Source of the DNA: Cellvibrio sp. KY-YJ-3
GTDB taxonomy: Bacteria > Pseudomonadota > Gammaproteobacteria > Pseudomonadales > Cellvibrionaceae
Assembly (NCBI RefSeq): GCF_008806955.1
Contig: NZ_CP031727.1
Coordinates: forward strand, 3,362,001 to 3,426,000
Direction: 5' to 3'
DNA length: 64,000 bases
Below the pieces are notes generated by a model. It saw only the letters and a list, made by a program, of their open reading frames with translations. It ran no database searches and was not told the origin of the DNA. Numbering within the stretch: the stretch's first letter is position 1; every line of letters starts with the position of its first letter. Shown here one piece after another: positions 28,556 through 37,200 of this stretch. The translations under genes were made by a program, and so were the position numbers.

Positions 28556-29848
28556 ATGAAAATTTTGCTGGTCGAAGACAGTGCAACCCTGCGCCATGCC
28601 ATGCGCAATTATATTCTCGAAGCGGGTCATGAACCCTTGATTGCACGCAGTGGCGAAGAAGCGCTGCAGCTGCTCGAAAATACCCCGGTCGATATGATCA
28701 TTATGGACGTGGAAATGCCCGGCTTGAATGGCTTTGAAACGACACGCCTCATCCGCGAGTGGCTTGCGGGCCACTGGATACCCATCATTTTTGTAACCGG
28801 CCTGAATGAGGACGAAAATTACCGCGAAGGCATAGAAGCCGGTGGCGATGATTATCTGATCAAGCCGGTCAGCTTCATGATTATCAAAGCAAAAATCCGC
28901 GCGATGGAGCGTATCGCCGAAATGCGCGACCAGCTGAATCAGCTCAACGTGGAATTGGAGGCACTGAGCCAGCTCGACAGCCTCACGCAAATATATAACC
29001 GCCGCACCTTTAATGATTTGGCACAGCAACAGTGGTCGCTGGCTAAACGCCATCAACAACCCATTAGTGCGTTGATGATCGACGTGGACCACTTCAAATT
29101 ATTTAACGATCACTACGGTCACCCGGCGGGTGATGCCTGCCTGAAAAAAGTCAGTCAGGCGATTAAAAGTTGCCTGCACCGCAGCGGGGATATTTTGGGC
29201 CGCTATGGCGGCGAAGAGTTTGTAGTACTACTGCCGGAAACCGATGCGAAGGGTGCAATGCGCGTATCCCAATCTATCGGTGAAGCCTTGGCGCAGTTGC
29301 AAATACGCCACGATGTATCACCCACCGACAGCTATGTAACCGCCAGCATTGGCGGTGCAACTTGCCTGCGCACCACCGGCCATGATTTGGAAGAACTGAT
29401 TAAAAATGCCGACCGCGCTCTGTATAAAGCCAAACGCGCGGGGCGCAATCGCAGTTGGGTGGAGGAAGTAGCCACCCACAAAACTATTTTGCTGGCGGAT
29501 ACAGATCAGGAGTTACTGCGTCATTTCAGCGGCTGCTTGCAAGCGCACTTTAATTTGCTCACCGCCGAAACACAGCGTGAATGCCTGGAGTTAGCGATTG
29601 AATTGCATCCAGACTTAATATTGTTAGGTAGTGGCATTGTAGATACCCAAGCCGGTGCCGAACTGTGCAACTGGCTCGCACGTACCCCAAAAACAGCCAA
29701 CAGCCTGTTAGCGCTTGTGAGCGAACAAACCGACGACAAAATCAAAACACTTGGGCAAACACTCAATATCGACCATTTCTTTGATAAGAGCCTCAGTGCG
29801 CCCACGCTGCTCAACAACATTGTCAAACTGCTTAACGACGCGCACTGA
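28556..29848 (+). CDS. REC-GGDEF-pseudoREC diguanylate cyclase
   Basis: 430 residues. An N-terminal receiver with VEDS and D51 in IIMDVEMPG, then GGDEF with YGGEEF near residue 217. The C-terminal ~125 residues (from HKTILLADTD) have the length and beta/alpha pattern of another receiver. The phospho-acceptor position there reads LILLGSG instead of an aspartate, while the FDK lysine is kept. It therefore looks like a PleD-type cyclase with a degenerate receiver at the wrong end. The frame is long and clean, 200 bases after ychJ. It probably makes c-di-GMP upon phosphorylation. Confidence 0.9.
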   Translation: MKILLVEDSATLRHAMRNYILEAGHEPLIARSGEEALQLLENTPVDMIIMDVEMPGLNGFETTRLIREWLAGHWIPIIFVTGLNEDENYREGIEAGGDDYLIKPVSFMIIKAKIRAMERIAEMRDQLNQLNVELEALSQLDSLTQIYNRRTFNDLAQQQWSLAKRHQQPISALMIDVDHFKLFNDHYGHPAGDACLKKVSQAIKSCLHRSGDILGRYGGEEFVVLLPETDAKGAMRVSQSIGEALAQLQIRHDVSPTDSYVTASIGGATCLRTTGHDLEELIKNADRALYKAKRAGRNRSWVEEVATHKTILLADTDQELLRHFSGCLQAHFNLLTAETQRECLELAIELHPDLILLGSGIVDTQAGAELCNWLARTPKTANSLLALVSEQTDDKIKTLGQTLNIDHFFDKSLSAPTLLNNIVKLLNDAH

Positions 29849-29867
29849 TGAGCAGCCATTCACCGCA

Positions 29868-30884
29868 TTAATTGCTGCGCAGCGAGTTGTACCAATTTAC
29901 CTCGCGTGAATATTTATCCACCTGATCGGCCACATCCAACACCAGCGCAAACAGCGCCATGCGCACCAACACGCCATTGTCCGCCTGGCGGAAAATGGCC
30001 AGGTTGGGGTTTGCATTCAAATCATTATCCAGCTCATTGGCGTCTGCCCGTGAATCTCGCGGCAGCGGGTGCATGATCACCGTATTCGGTTCGCAGTATT
30101 GGGTATAGATGGATTGATTCAAACGGAACCGACCGCGATACAAATCGGCCTCTTCTTTACTGGCGAAACGCTCTTCCTGGATACGTGTTGAATAAGCGAT
30201 ATCGATATTGCCGATGCTGGATGCCAAGTCATCCGTAATCGTCACCTTGTGCCCTGCACTGCGCAACTCCTCAACGATATAGTCCGGCATTGCCAACTCT
30301 TTGGGTGACACCAAACACACGCTAATGTTTTGAAACAAGCACAGCAACTTACACAGAGAATGCACTGTGCGACCATGTTTTAAATCGCCGATCATCGCAA
30401 TGCGCAAGCCATCAATACTGCGCCCGTTAGCCCGCAACTCTTTGCGAATGGTGTACAAATCCAGCAGCGCTTGGGTTGGGTGTTCATTGGCACCATCACC
30501 GCCATTCAATACCGGCACGCGACTGCCTTCGGCAAATTCTGCGACCGAACCTGCTTGCGGGTGACGCATACAAATCACATCGCTGTAACCGGACAGTACG
30601 CGGGCGGTATCAAACAGGGATTCGCCCTTGGTGAGCGATGAGCTTTCAAAACCAGTAGTTTCGCGTACATTGCCGCCCAGCAAATTAAACGCCGAACCAA
30701 AACTCACCCGGGTGCGGGTACTGGGTTCAAAAAACATGTTGCCCAAAATCGCCCCTTCCAATACCCGCGTTACCTTGCGACGCAGGGCGTAGGGCTCCAT
30801 GGCATCGGCCACGTCGAAGATGCGCTGGATATCAGCGCGTTCAAATTGTTTGATAGAGAGAATGTGCGCGCCGGTAAAATTCAC
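29868..30884 (-). CDS. pyrB: Aspartate carbamoyltransferase catalytic subunit
   Basis: 338 residues, somewhat longer than E. coli PyrB (311). It joins carbamoyl phosphate and aspartate in pyrimidine synthesis. Signature motifs are FEPSTRTRVSF (carbamoyl-phosphate binding), LTKGES, HPTQALLDLYTI and MHPLPRDSR. No regulatory pyrI is adjacent, and the end of the gene almost touches the convergent cyclase gene. The extra length is at the C-terminus and in small insertions. An ornithine carbamoyltransferase is less likely because the LTKGES loop is of the ATCase type. Confidence 0.92.
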   Translation of the reverse strand: MNFTGAHILSIKQFERADIQRIFDVADAMEPYALRRKVTRVLEGAILGNMFFEPSTRTRVSFGSAFNLLGGNVRETTGFESSSLTKGESLFDTARVLSGYSDVICMRHPQAGSVAEFAEGSRVPVLNGGDGANEHPTQALLDLYTIRKELRANGRSIDGLRIAMIGDLKHGRTVHSLCKLLCLFQNISVCLVSPKELAMPDYIVEELRSAGHKVTITDDLASSIGNIDIAYSTRIQEERFASKEEADLYRGRFRLNQSIYTQYCEPNTVIMHPLPRDSRADANELDNDLNANPNLAIFRQADNGVLVRMALFALVLDVADQVDKYSREVNWYNSLRSN

Positions 30885-30999
30885 AAGAAGTCCTTAGCGG
30901 TGAGACCGCTGACCAAAGAGGCAAAACCAAAGGGGGACAAAAACGGCCGCCATTTTAACGACAGCAAAGCGCGATACCAACGGCTAATGATAAAAAAAC

Positions 31000-32169
31000 C
31001 TAGTGCACCGGAATCAGCGAGACCAGGCGCGTATCGGCACGCCGCTCTTTAGTAGGCAGCGATGGCATCATGCGCTCCAATGCCGCCTCGGCCGTAGCGC
31101 GATAAGTGGTTAACTTGCCGCCCATTACCGAGAGCACTCTAGGCTGGTGTTCGTTATCCACCGAGAAAATCACATCGCGCGAACGACCAAATGCCGCCTT
31201 GTCACTCTTGGGCAGCACTCGCAAGCCAGCAAAGGTATCGACCTGACTATCCTCCACTGGCAATTCCGGGAAATAGTGACGCAAGGTCGCGAGCAAATAA
31301 GCCTTTTCTTCATCGCTACAAAACGCGGTTTCCGGGCGCCCTTGGTGCAGCTTTTCAGTGGTGCCGACCATTAACTGCCCTTCCCACGGCAAAACAAACA
31401 CCGCGCGTTTATCGGCTGGAGCCTCCAGATAGAAATACTGCGCAAGCAGCGGCGGCAATAGCAAATGACTGCCCTGCACTAGCTCGACCTGGGGATGATT
31501 TATCGCCGGTTTAATCTTGGCCAATACCTCCGTCGCCCAAGGGCCAGCGCAATTGACCAATACGCGACAGCTGATCGACTGTTGGCCGGATTCGGTTTGG
31601 ATATCTACCTTGCAACATTGACCATTGCGCTCTGCGCCCACAAAGCGCGCAGGCATGAGCATATCTGCTCCCAACAAAATGGCCGACTGCAATACCGAAC
31701 GCGTGAGCGCCGCATCATCGGTTTGCGCTTCGTGATAACGGAACACAGCTTTCAATCCCTGCTGCTTTAACCCGCTCAACTGATCCCATTCCGAGCGGGA
31801 CAATTGACGAAACAAGCTGTTTTTATCAAACCCCGCCAAACCAGCGTAAAGGCTCAGCCCCGCCCGAATTGTCAGCGATGAGCGAGTTGAATTCTCATAA
31901 ACGGGAATGTGCAAGGGGCGCAGTTTTACCAATTCGGGGGCAAGCCGTAATAGAAGCGCTCGCTCGCGTAAGCTCTCGCGCACCAAACCGAACTGGGCTG
32001 TCTCCAGGTAACGCAGCCCGCCGTGAATCAGCTTGGAAGATTTGGAGGATGTACCCGCCGCCGGCGCAGTTTGCTCGACGACCAATACCGAATAACCCGC
32101 TGCCGCTGCCGCCTGAGCGACACCGGCGCCCTGAATACCTGCGCCTACAACGACAATGTCGTATTTCAT
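31000..32169 (-). CDS. GlpD-like FAD-dependent glycerol-3-phosphate dehydrogenase
   Basis: 389 residues. The N-terminal dinucleotide fold is VVGAGIQGAGVA, followed by SSKSSKLIHGGLRYLE, the GlpD-type FAD-contact motif, and a C-terminal VMGGKLTTYR typical of GlpD. E. coli GlpD has 501 residues; the C-terminal accessory helical domain is absent here. It most likely oxidises glycerol 3-phosphate or a similar alpha-hydroxy substrate at the membrane. It ends the minus-strand segment after mlaB but has its own 80-base gap. The FGGY kinase at 37.2 kb might supply its substrate; this link is a guess. Confidence 0.8.
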   Translation of the reverse strand: MKYDIVVVGAGIQGAGVAQAAAAAGYSVLVVEQTAPAAGTSSKSSKLIHGGLRYLETAQFGLVRESLRERALLLRLAPELVKLRPLHIPVYENSTRSSLTIRAGLSLYAGLAGFDKNSLFRQLSRSEWDQLSGLKQQGLKAVFRYHEAQTDDAALTRSVLQSAILLGADMLMPARFVGAERNGQCCKVDIQTESGQQSISCRVLVNCAGPWATEVLAKIKPAINHPQVELVQGSHLLLPPLLAQYFYLEAPADKRAVFVLPWEGQLMVGTTEKLHQGRPETAFCSDEEKAYLLATLRHYFPELPVEDSQVDTFAGLRVLPKSDKAAFGRSRDVIFSVDNEHQPRVLSVMGGKLTTYRATAEAALERMMPSLPTKERRADTRLVSLIPVH

Positions 32170-32250
32170 TGAATTTCGTCCGAGAGAAAAATCAGCCAGA
32201 GTATAGACAGACTTGTAAGAATGATCGACAGCTGTGCGCTGGAAATGCGA

Positions 32251-32550
32251 TTAATGGTGCTGAATAACACCATCCAGGTCATAAAGCCCAAGCAACTTAC
32301 TCGCCGCCAGGGGCAGCTGGGCAATGGAAAGCTTCGTACCGGCAGCCTTGGTCAAACTCAATGCCGCCAACAAGAGTGAGGCGATGGAAGAATCCACCTT
32401 GGTTACACCGCTGCAATCCAGAGTGCGTATATTGGATTGCACACTGGTGTGAAGGGTGCGCTGCAATTGCTCCCGCAAGTGAGTCACCGTTTTAAAACTC
32501 ACCTCGCCGCGCACATAAAGCACATGCTCATTCAGTATTAATTCACTCAT
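32251..32550 (-). CDS. mlaB: MlaB, STAS-domain subunit of lipid asymmetry transporter
   Basis: 99 residues forming one STAS domain with the VDSSIASLLLAA segment at the regulatory loop. In E. coli MlaB binds MlaF and is needed for assembly of the MlaFEDB complex. It overlaps mlaC by 8 bases and is the last of the five genes. Confidence 0.88.
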   Translation of the reverse strand: MSELILNEHVLYVRGEVSFKTVTHLREQLQRTLHTSVQSNIRTLDCSGVTKVDSSIASLLLAALSLTKAAGTKLSIAQLPLAASKLLGLYDLDGVIQHH

Positions 32551-33220
32551 TTTTAGCCGCTGCCGCTTTGTCGTTTTGTTCAGTCAGGTTGTTTAAAAAA
32601 GCATCCAAATTAGTGCGATTGATTTCCTCATCGAACACCCCGCGGGCAGTAACCACCAAACTAATGCCCTCGACATTGATGTCCACAATTTTCCACTTAT
32701 CATCTTGCAGCTCCAACCGCAAAAATAAAATTACCGCCTCACCGCGCTCGTTATTTACCCGCACTTTAAGGGTGGTTTTGGTTTCACTCTGACTGCTGTT
32801 TTTATTATCACGGCCGAGCATTTCCGGTTTGGCATTGCGGTACAGGTACAAGGTTTTGGTGTAGCTACGAATTAAATAGCGCTGAAATTCGCGCAAGTAA
32901 ATTTCCCGCTGCTGCGCACTGGCACTACGCCAGTGTTTTGCCAACGCGAGTTGCGCCATACGTTTAATCGCCAGGTTAGGTAATGCAGACTCAGCCACAA
33001 TACTACGCAATTGTTCCGGGTCAGTTTGATAAAGCGCCTCATGTTTTTTTAACTGGGTTAATACATTTTCAATCGCAACCTGCATTACCCCAGCCGGATC
33101 TGCTTTTTGGTTACCCGCCGTATCGGCACGAACAGCCAATGGTAGTGAAAACAAAAACAAGGTACAAAAAATCGCCCTGAATGAACGCGAAAAAAATAAT
33201 GGTGTTAGTAAGTTATTCAT
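32543..33220 (-). CDS. mlaC: MlaC, periplasmic phospholipid shuttle
   Basis: 225 residues. The N-terminal signal peptide ends at LAVRADT. The mature part has the MlaC features: a helical N-half with ALAKHWRSASAQQREIYLREFQRYLIRSYTKTL and a beta-sheet C-half with WKIVDINVEGISLV. It carries phospholipid between the outer-membrane MlaA complex and MlaFEDB. It overlaps mlaD by 8 bases. A C-terminal Lys/Ala tail extends beyond the family core. Confidence 0.92.
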   Translation of the reverse strand: MNNLLTPLFFSRSFRAIFCTLFLFSLPLAVRADTAGNQKADPAGVMQVAIENVLTQLKKHEALYQTDPEQLRSIVAESALPNLAIKRMAQLALAKHWRSASAQQREIYLREFQRYLIRSYTKTLYLYRNAKPEMLGRDNKNSSQSETKTTLKVRVNNERGEAVILFLRLELQDDKWKIVDINVEGISLVVTARGVFDEEINRTNLDAFLNNLTEQNDKAAAAKNE

Positions 33221-33701
33221 GATTCGTATCCTCTGCTGAAGTGCTCGTAGCTTTGTTCAAGCCAAATTCACCGATTAATTTTTCTAGCAACAGCGCAGAA
33301 GAAGTGAACTCAATAGTGTCACCAGCCTTGAGCATGTCCTCTTCCGCGCCTACATCCAAGCCGACATACTGCTCGCCCAGCAAACCGGAGGTAATAATAC
33401 TCGCCGAAGAATCCACACTAAATTCATAGCGGTTATCAAGCGCCATACTGACTTTGGCTTGGTAATTGGAAGTATCCAACTGAATATCTGTAACACGCCC
33501 TACCACTACTCCAGCGCTTTTAACCGGCGAACGCATTTTTAGCCCACCAATATTGGTAAAGTAGGCATGCACCTCATAACTCGGTGCGGCGCGAAAGCTG
33601 GATTGATTTGCAACCTTCAGCGCTAAAAAAACCACTGCCGCCATTCCCAGCGCGACAAAAAAACCAACCCACAAATCAACCAGTGTGCGATTCATTATCA
33701 A
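33213..33701 (-). CDS. mlaD: MlaD, MCE-domain subunit
   Basis: 162 residues. One N-terminal membrane anchor (about 10-27) and one MCE domain with [24 protein letters not shown] and [14 protein letters not shown]. MlaD hexamers form the periplasmic channel of the transporter. It overlaps mlaE by 4 bases and mlaC by 8. Confidence 0.94.
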   Translation of the reverse strand: MIMNRTLVDLWVGFFVALGMAAVVFLALKVANQSSFRAAPSYEVHAYFTNIGGLKMRSPVKSAGVVVGRVTDIQLDTSNYQAKVSMALDNRYEFSVDSSASIITSGLLGEQYVGLDVGAEEDMLKAGDTIEFTSSALLLEKLIGEFGLNKATSTSAEDTNHE

Positions 33702-34489
33702 AACCCTCTGAACATAAAAGCCGTCAGCACAAAATCCAATGCCAACACCACTAACGCTGAAACCACCACTGTGCGTGTTGTCGCCCGCGAAACCCCTTCG
33801 GCAGTCGCCACCGCAGAATAACCTTCGTATACCGCGATCAAACTTACTGCCACCGCAAAAATCAGGCTTTTAATAATGCCATTGACAACATCCTGACGAA
33901 AATCCACCGCGTTTTGCATTTGCGACCAAAAGGTTCCTGCATCCACACCCAGCAATTGCACCGCCACTAAATAGCCACCAAAAATTCCGAGCGCACAAAA
34001 AATGACATTGAGTAATGGCAGCGAGATAACGCCCGCCCAAAAGCGCGGTGCAATCACTCGCGCCAGCGGTTGAATCGCCATCATTTCCAGCGCATTTAAT
34101 TGCTCAGTCGCTTTCATCAAACCGATTTCTGCTGTTACCGCAGAACCCGCGCGACTTGAGAATAGCAATGCCGATAATACCGGCCCCAATTCACGCACCA
34201 GTGCTAAGGCTACCACCATGCCCACACCATCACCGGAACCAAAACGCTCCAGCGTGTCGTACATTTGCAAGCCCAGCACCAACCCCACAAATAAACCGGA
34301 CACCACAATAATTAACAGCGAGAGCACACCAATAAAATAAACTTCGCGCACCACCAACCAGGGGCGGCGCAAACACATGGCAGACATCAATAAAATAGAA
34401 ATTAAAAACCGACAAATAGCGCCGAGCAATATCAGCCGATCGGTCACCTGCCGCCCAATGAACTCAACGCCCTGCAAAATAGATTTCAT
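33698..34489 (-). CDS. mlaE: MlaE, permease subunit
   Basis: 263 residues with about five to six hydrophobic helices, an N-terminal amphipathic segment, and the permease core [45 protein letters not shown]-type motif conserved in MlaE. It forms the membrane part of the retrograde phospholipid ABC system. It overlaps both neighbours by 4 bases. Confidence 0.94.
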   Translation of the reverse strand: MKSILQGVEFIGRQVTDRLILLGAICRFLISILLMSAMCLRRPWLVVREVYFIGVLSLLIIVVSGLFVGLVLGLQMYDTLERFGSGDGVGMVVALALVRELGPVLSALLFSSRAGSAVTAEIGLMKATEQLNALEMMAIQPLARVIAPRFWAGVISLPLLNVIFCALGIFGGYLVAVQLLGVDAGTFWSQMQNAVDFRQDVVNGIIKSLIFAVAVSLIAVYEGYSAVATAEGVSRATTRTVVVSALVVLALDFVLTAFMFRGF

Positions 34490-35295
34490 CGCTCAGCTCC
34501 CAGTAAGTGGCTGGCATAATCCGGCGCAGGGTAATGAAATGGCACCGGCCCATCGGCTTTACCGTTGACGAATTGTGCGAGGAAAGGATGATCGGACATT
34601 TGAATATCAGCAGGAGTACCTTCGGCGATAACCGTACCGTCGGCGATCATATAAACGTAATCCACTATTTTGAGCGACTCTTTAATATCGTGAGTCACCA
34701 CAATCGAGGTTGCACCCAGCGCATCATTAAAGCGGCGAATTAACTGCCCGATGACACCGAGTGAAATTGGGTCTAGCCCCGCAAAAGGTTCATCGTAAAG
34801 AATTAATTCCGGGTCCAGTGCAATGCAGCGCGCTAAAGCTACGCGCCGCGCCATACCGCCCGACAGTTCGGACGGCATTAAATGATGTGCGCCACGCAAA
34901 CCCACCGCGTGTAATTTCATTAGCACCAGGTTGCGAATTAAATCCTCAGGCAGATCGGTATGCTCGCGCATTTGAAAGGCAACATTTTCAAACACAGTTT
35001 GATCGGTAAACAGCGCACCCATTTGAAACAACATGCCCATTTTGCGGCGCAACAAAAATAACTTTTGCGTATTTAATTCCGCCACCGATTGGTTATCCAC
35101 CAACACTCGCCCGGAAGTTGGTTTCACCTGCCCGCCAATCAAGCGCAAAATAGTTGTTTTGCCACAGCCACTCCCGCCCATAATGGCCACCACCTTGCCA
35201 CGCGGAATGCGTAAACTGATGTTATGCAAGATCTTGCGCGAGCCATAGCCAAACGAGACCTGCTCCAATTCCACCATCGCCGATTGATCATTCAT
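34486..35295 (-). CDS. mlaF: MlaF, ATPase subunit
   Basis: 269 residues from the ATG at 35295. The frame stays open further upstream, but those residues have no ABC resemblance. Walker A is GGSGCGKTT, the signature is [13 protein letters not shown], Walker B is [13 protein letters not shown], and the H-loop is VTHD. Together with MlaE, MlaD and MlaB it maintains outer-membrane lipid asymmetry. It is the first gene of mlaFEDCB. In E. coli the operon continues to ibaG and murA, which are not here. Confidence 0.95.
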   Translation of the reverse strand: MNDQSAMVELEQVSFGYGSRKILHNISLRIPRGKVVAIMGGSGCGKTTILRLIGGQVKPTSGRVLVDNQSVAELNTQKLFLLRRKMGMLFQMGALFTDQTVFENVAFQMREHTDLPEDLIRNLVLMKLHAVGLRGAHHLMPSELSGGMARRVALARCIALDPELILYDEPFAGLDPISLGVIGQLIRRFNDALGATSIVVTHDIKESLKIVDYVYMIADGTVIAEGTPADIQMSDHPFLAQFVNGKADGPVPFHYPAPDYASHLLGAER

Positions 35296-35365
35296 GCCAG
35301 TTATTTCATCCCTCTTGCAAAGGTCACACTGCGAAATATCAAATAAACCAAAACACTGTAGGCGC

Positions 35366-35386
35366 GTCTTTTTAAGATAAAAAGAC
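35366..35386. repeat. Perfect 9-bp inverted repeat upstream of mlaF
   Basis: GTCTTTTTA / TAAAAAGAC separated by three bases, 71 bases upstream of the mlaF start. It may be an operator or simply an AT-rich palindrome. The remaining 190 bases up to the VOC gene stop at 35579 show no other gene. Confidence 0.45.
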
Positions 35387-35578
35387 ACTAACCTAAGTGT
35401 TACCTTCGTAATGGAAATTACAAGTGAGGATTCTGATATGGATCAACTGGAAGGGAATTAAAATACGCACGCTGATAAGCAAGCAATCTATTACCTGGAT
35501 CGGTACATAAGGGCGCCTCTTTCGACACCCAGATGCGCCTTATTTTAACCAGGGCGCGGAAAGCGGCGCGCCTACACC

Positions 35579-36064
35579 TTACCCACGCAACGCAGCCTCA
35601 ATAGTGGCGATGTCGATTTTTTTCATTGTCATCATCGCATCAAAAGCACGTTTCGCCGCAGCAGGATCAGGATTCACAATGGCCTGCATCAAGGCAACGG
35701 GCGTAATCTGCCAGGACAACCCCCACTTATCCTTACACCATCCGCACTCACTCTCCGCGCCGCCATTATTGACAATTGCATGCCAATAACGATCAGTTTC
35801 TGCCTGATCAACTGTGGAGACTTGAAACGAAAATGCTTCACTGTGCGTAAAAGTATCACCACCATTAAGTCCAAGACAGGGAATCCCCATGACGGTAAAC
35901 TCCACCGTCAACACATCACCCTGCTTCCCCGACGGATAATCACCTGGCGCACGAAATACAGAACCAACCGACGAGTTGGGAAATGTTTCCGCGTAAAATT
36001 GCGCCGCCGCCTCAGCATCATCAACATACCAAAGACAAATTATATTTTTTGCGTGATTACTCAT
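35579..36064 (-). CDS. VOC superfamily (PhnB-like) protein
   Basis: 161 residues. Glyoxalase/bleomycin-resistance type fold of the PhnB/3-demethylubiquinone-methyltransferase-like group: IICLWYVDDAEAAAQFYAETFPNS at the N-terminus, then GLNGGDTFTHSEAFSFQV, CGWCKDKWGLSWQITP and a C-terminal AFDAMMTMKKIDIATIEAA. Members bind a metal, but activity is rarely known. The gene stands alone. Confidence 0.82.
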   Translation of the reverse strand: MSNHAKNIICLWYVDDAEAAAQFYAETFPNSSVGSVFRAPGDYPSGKQGDVLTVEFTVMGIPCLGLNGGDTFTHSEAFSFQVSTVDQAETDRYWHAIVNNGGAESECGWCKDKWGLSWQITPVALMQAIVNPDPAAAKRAFDAMMTMKKIDIATIEAALRG

Positions 36065-36181
36065 AACGATTCTCCTTTATGAAATTTTAATACCCACCAC
36101 CGCAACCCAATAGCAACGCTAATTTTTCTAGAGGCAGCACTTGCTGCCCCCAATTTACCAGATAAGAGAAAAACGCCAAAT

Positions 36182-36208
36182 AAATCAAAAAATCAAAAAA
36201 TCAAAAAA
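36182..36208. repeat. Short 8-base tandem repeat
   Basis: Three copies of an AAATCAAA-type unit at 8-base spacing, within the 291-base AT-rich gap between the VOC gene and the PEP-CTERM-like gene. A GGCAGC/GCTGCC hairpin lies at 36132-36147. No gene is seen in this gap. Confidence 0.5.
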
Positions 36209-36355
36209 ACGGTTAACTATTGAGTTGCGCGCCAAACATATTTAATTGAACCACTATGAACTTATAAACACTACTAAATTGCTTCAGAGGCTGCTACTTT
36301 GGGGCGCAGGTATTATCTGTATGCATCATCCATCAATCACGATAAGGAGTCGGTT

Positions 36356-37054
36356 ATGAAAGCACCACGGTTTTATTCCGTATTTTACAAACCTCTTGTT
36401 TTTATTATTTTCGCTCTATGGGGTTCCAATGCGCTTGCTTATTTAGTGATTAACTATGATAGCAATGACCTCATGTGGCAGAGCGAGGAGTTGCGAATTG
36501 ACGACGACGATTACGCCTCTTACGGGGACTTCTTTATAGACCAGACGATCAACTTCAAAATAAAGATTATCATTCCAGATATTGAATCTTCAAACCCAGA
36601 AACAGCGCCGTCTGTTTTCAATGATGTTATAAAAAGTATCAGCACATCTAATATTTTCACATCTCCACTGATAACTAAAAGCCGATTTGAGTTAATACCT
36701 GAAGGCCCCCTATTCTCTTACTGGAGCCTGACTTTTGACGTTATTGAAAGCGGACCTCTGACAAATGGAACTGCAAGCGGCGGCTCATTCTCCACAGGAG
36801 GTTTTATTAGTTGGAACCCGGATGGCTCCGGTGTTGGAAATGGCATCGCTAATTTTATGTATTATTGGGACAATTGGGTTTACAGACGACAACAGATGGA
36901 ATGGATAATAAATACCGACGTTCACTTTGCAAATTATGAGAGTCAATTGACTATAGAAAAAGTATCCGTAGCGGAACCCATTCCACTTGGGTTATTACTA
37001 GCCGGAATGATCTTTATTTTTTTCGCGCGTCGTCCAATCAAACTTAAAATCTAA
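36356..37054 (+). CDS. Secreted protein with PEP-CTERM-like C-terminus
   Basis: 232 residues from the ATG at 36356, which has AAGGAG six bases before it; an earlier in-frame ATG at 36299 lacks this. Residues 1-29 form a signal peptide ending GSNALA. The C-terminus reads VAEPIPLGLLLAGMIFIFFARRP, a P-containing start, one hydrophobic helix and an Arg-rich end, the layout of PEP-CTERM sorting signals although the motif is VAEP/IP rather than VPEP. The middle is rich in Ser, Thr, Asn and aromatics and has no family I recognise. Base composition is more AT-rich than its neighbours. Confidence 0.7.
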   Translation: MKAPRFYSVFYKPLVFIIFALWGSNALAYLVINYDSNDLMWQSEELRIDDDDYASYGDFFIDQTINFKIKIIIPDIESSNPETAPSVFNDVIKSISTSNIFTSPLITKSRFELIPEGPLFSYWSLTFDVIESGPLTNGTASGGSFSTGGFISWNPDGSGVGNGIANFMYYWDNWVYRRQQMEWIINTDVHFANYESQLTIEKVSVAEPIPLGLLLAGMIFIFFARRPIKLKI

Positions 37055-37164
37055 GCCCACAGTACCAACAAAAATCAGGCAGCTGCTGGAGATGCGATTA
37101 GTCGCTGGAATGTCAGGTAGAGTAAGCGGATCGATTGCTATAACAAAGTGTACCCAAATTTCCA

Positions 37165-37200
37165 AACCGTAGGGGCGTTTCTTGCTGCGCCCCTACGGTT
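37165..37200. repeat. 13-bp inverted repeat at the end of the FGGY kinase gene
   Basis: AACCGTAGGGGCG / CGCCCCTACGGTT around a ten-base loop, abutting the kinase stop codon. There is no T-run, so it may be a REP-like unit or a poor terminator. Confidence 0.7.

Noticed and set aside
28508-29092. 194-codon minus frame opposite the cyclase gene
   Set aside because: It mirrors the REC-GGDEF coding frame and has no start signal or family match.
35441-35464. Tiny frame MDQLEGN with a plausible ribosome site, like the start of a CsbD gene
   Set aside because: It stops after seven codons and nothing downstream continues the CsbD pattern; too short to claim a pseudogene.
36180-36212. 8-base tandem repeats as a possible CRISPR or iteron array
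   Set aside because: Only three short AT-rich units, without spacers or a replication gene nearby.
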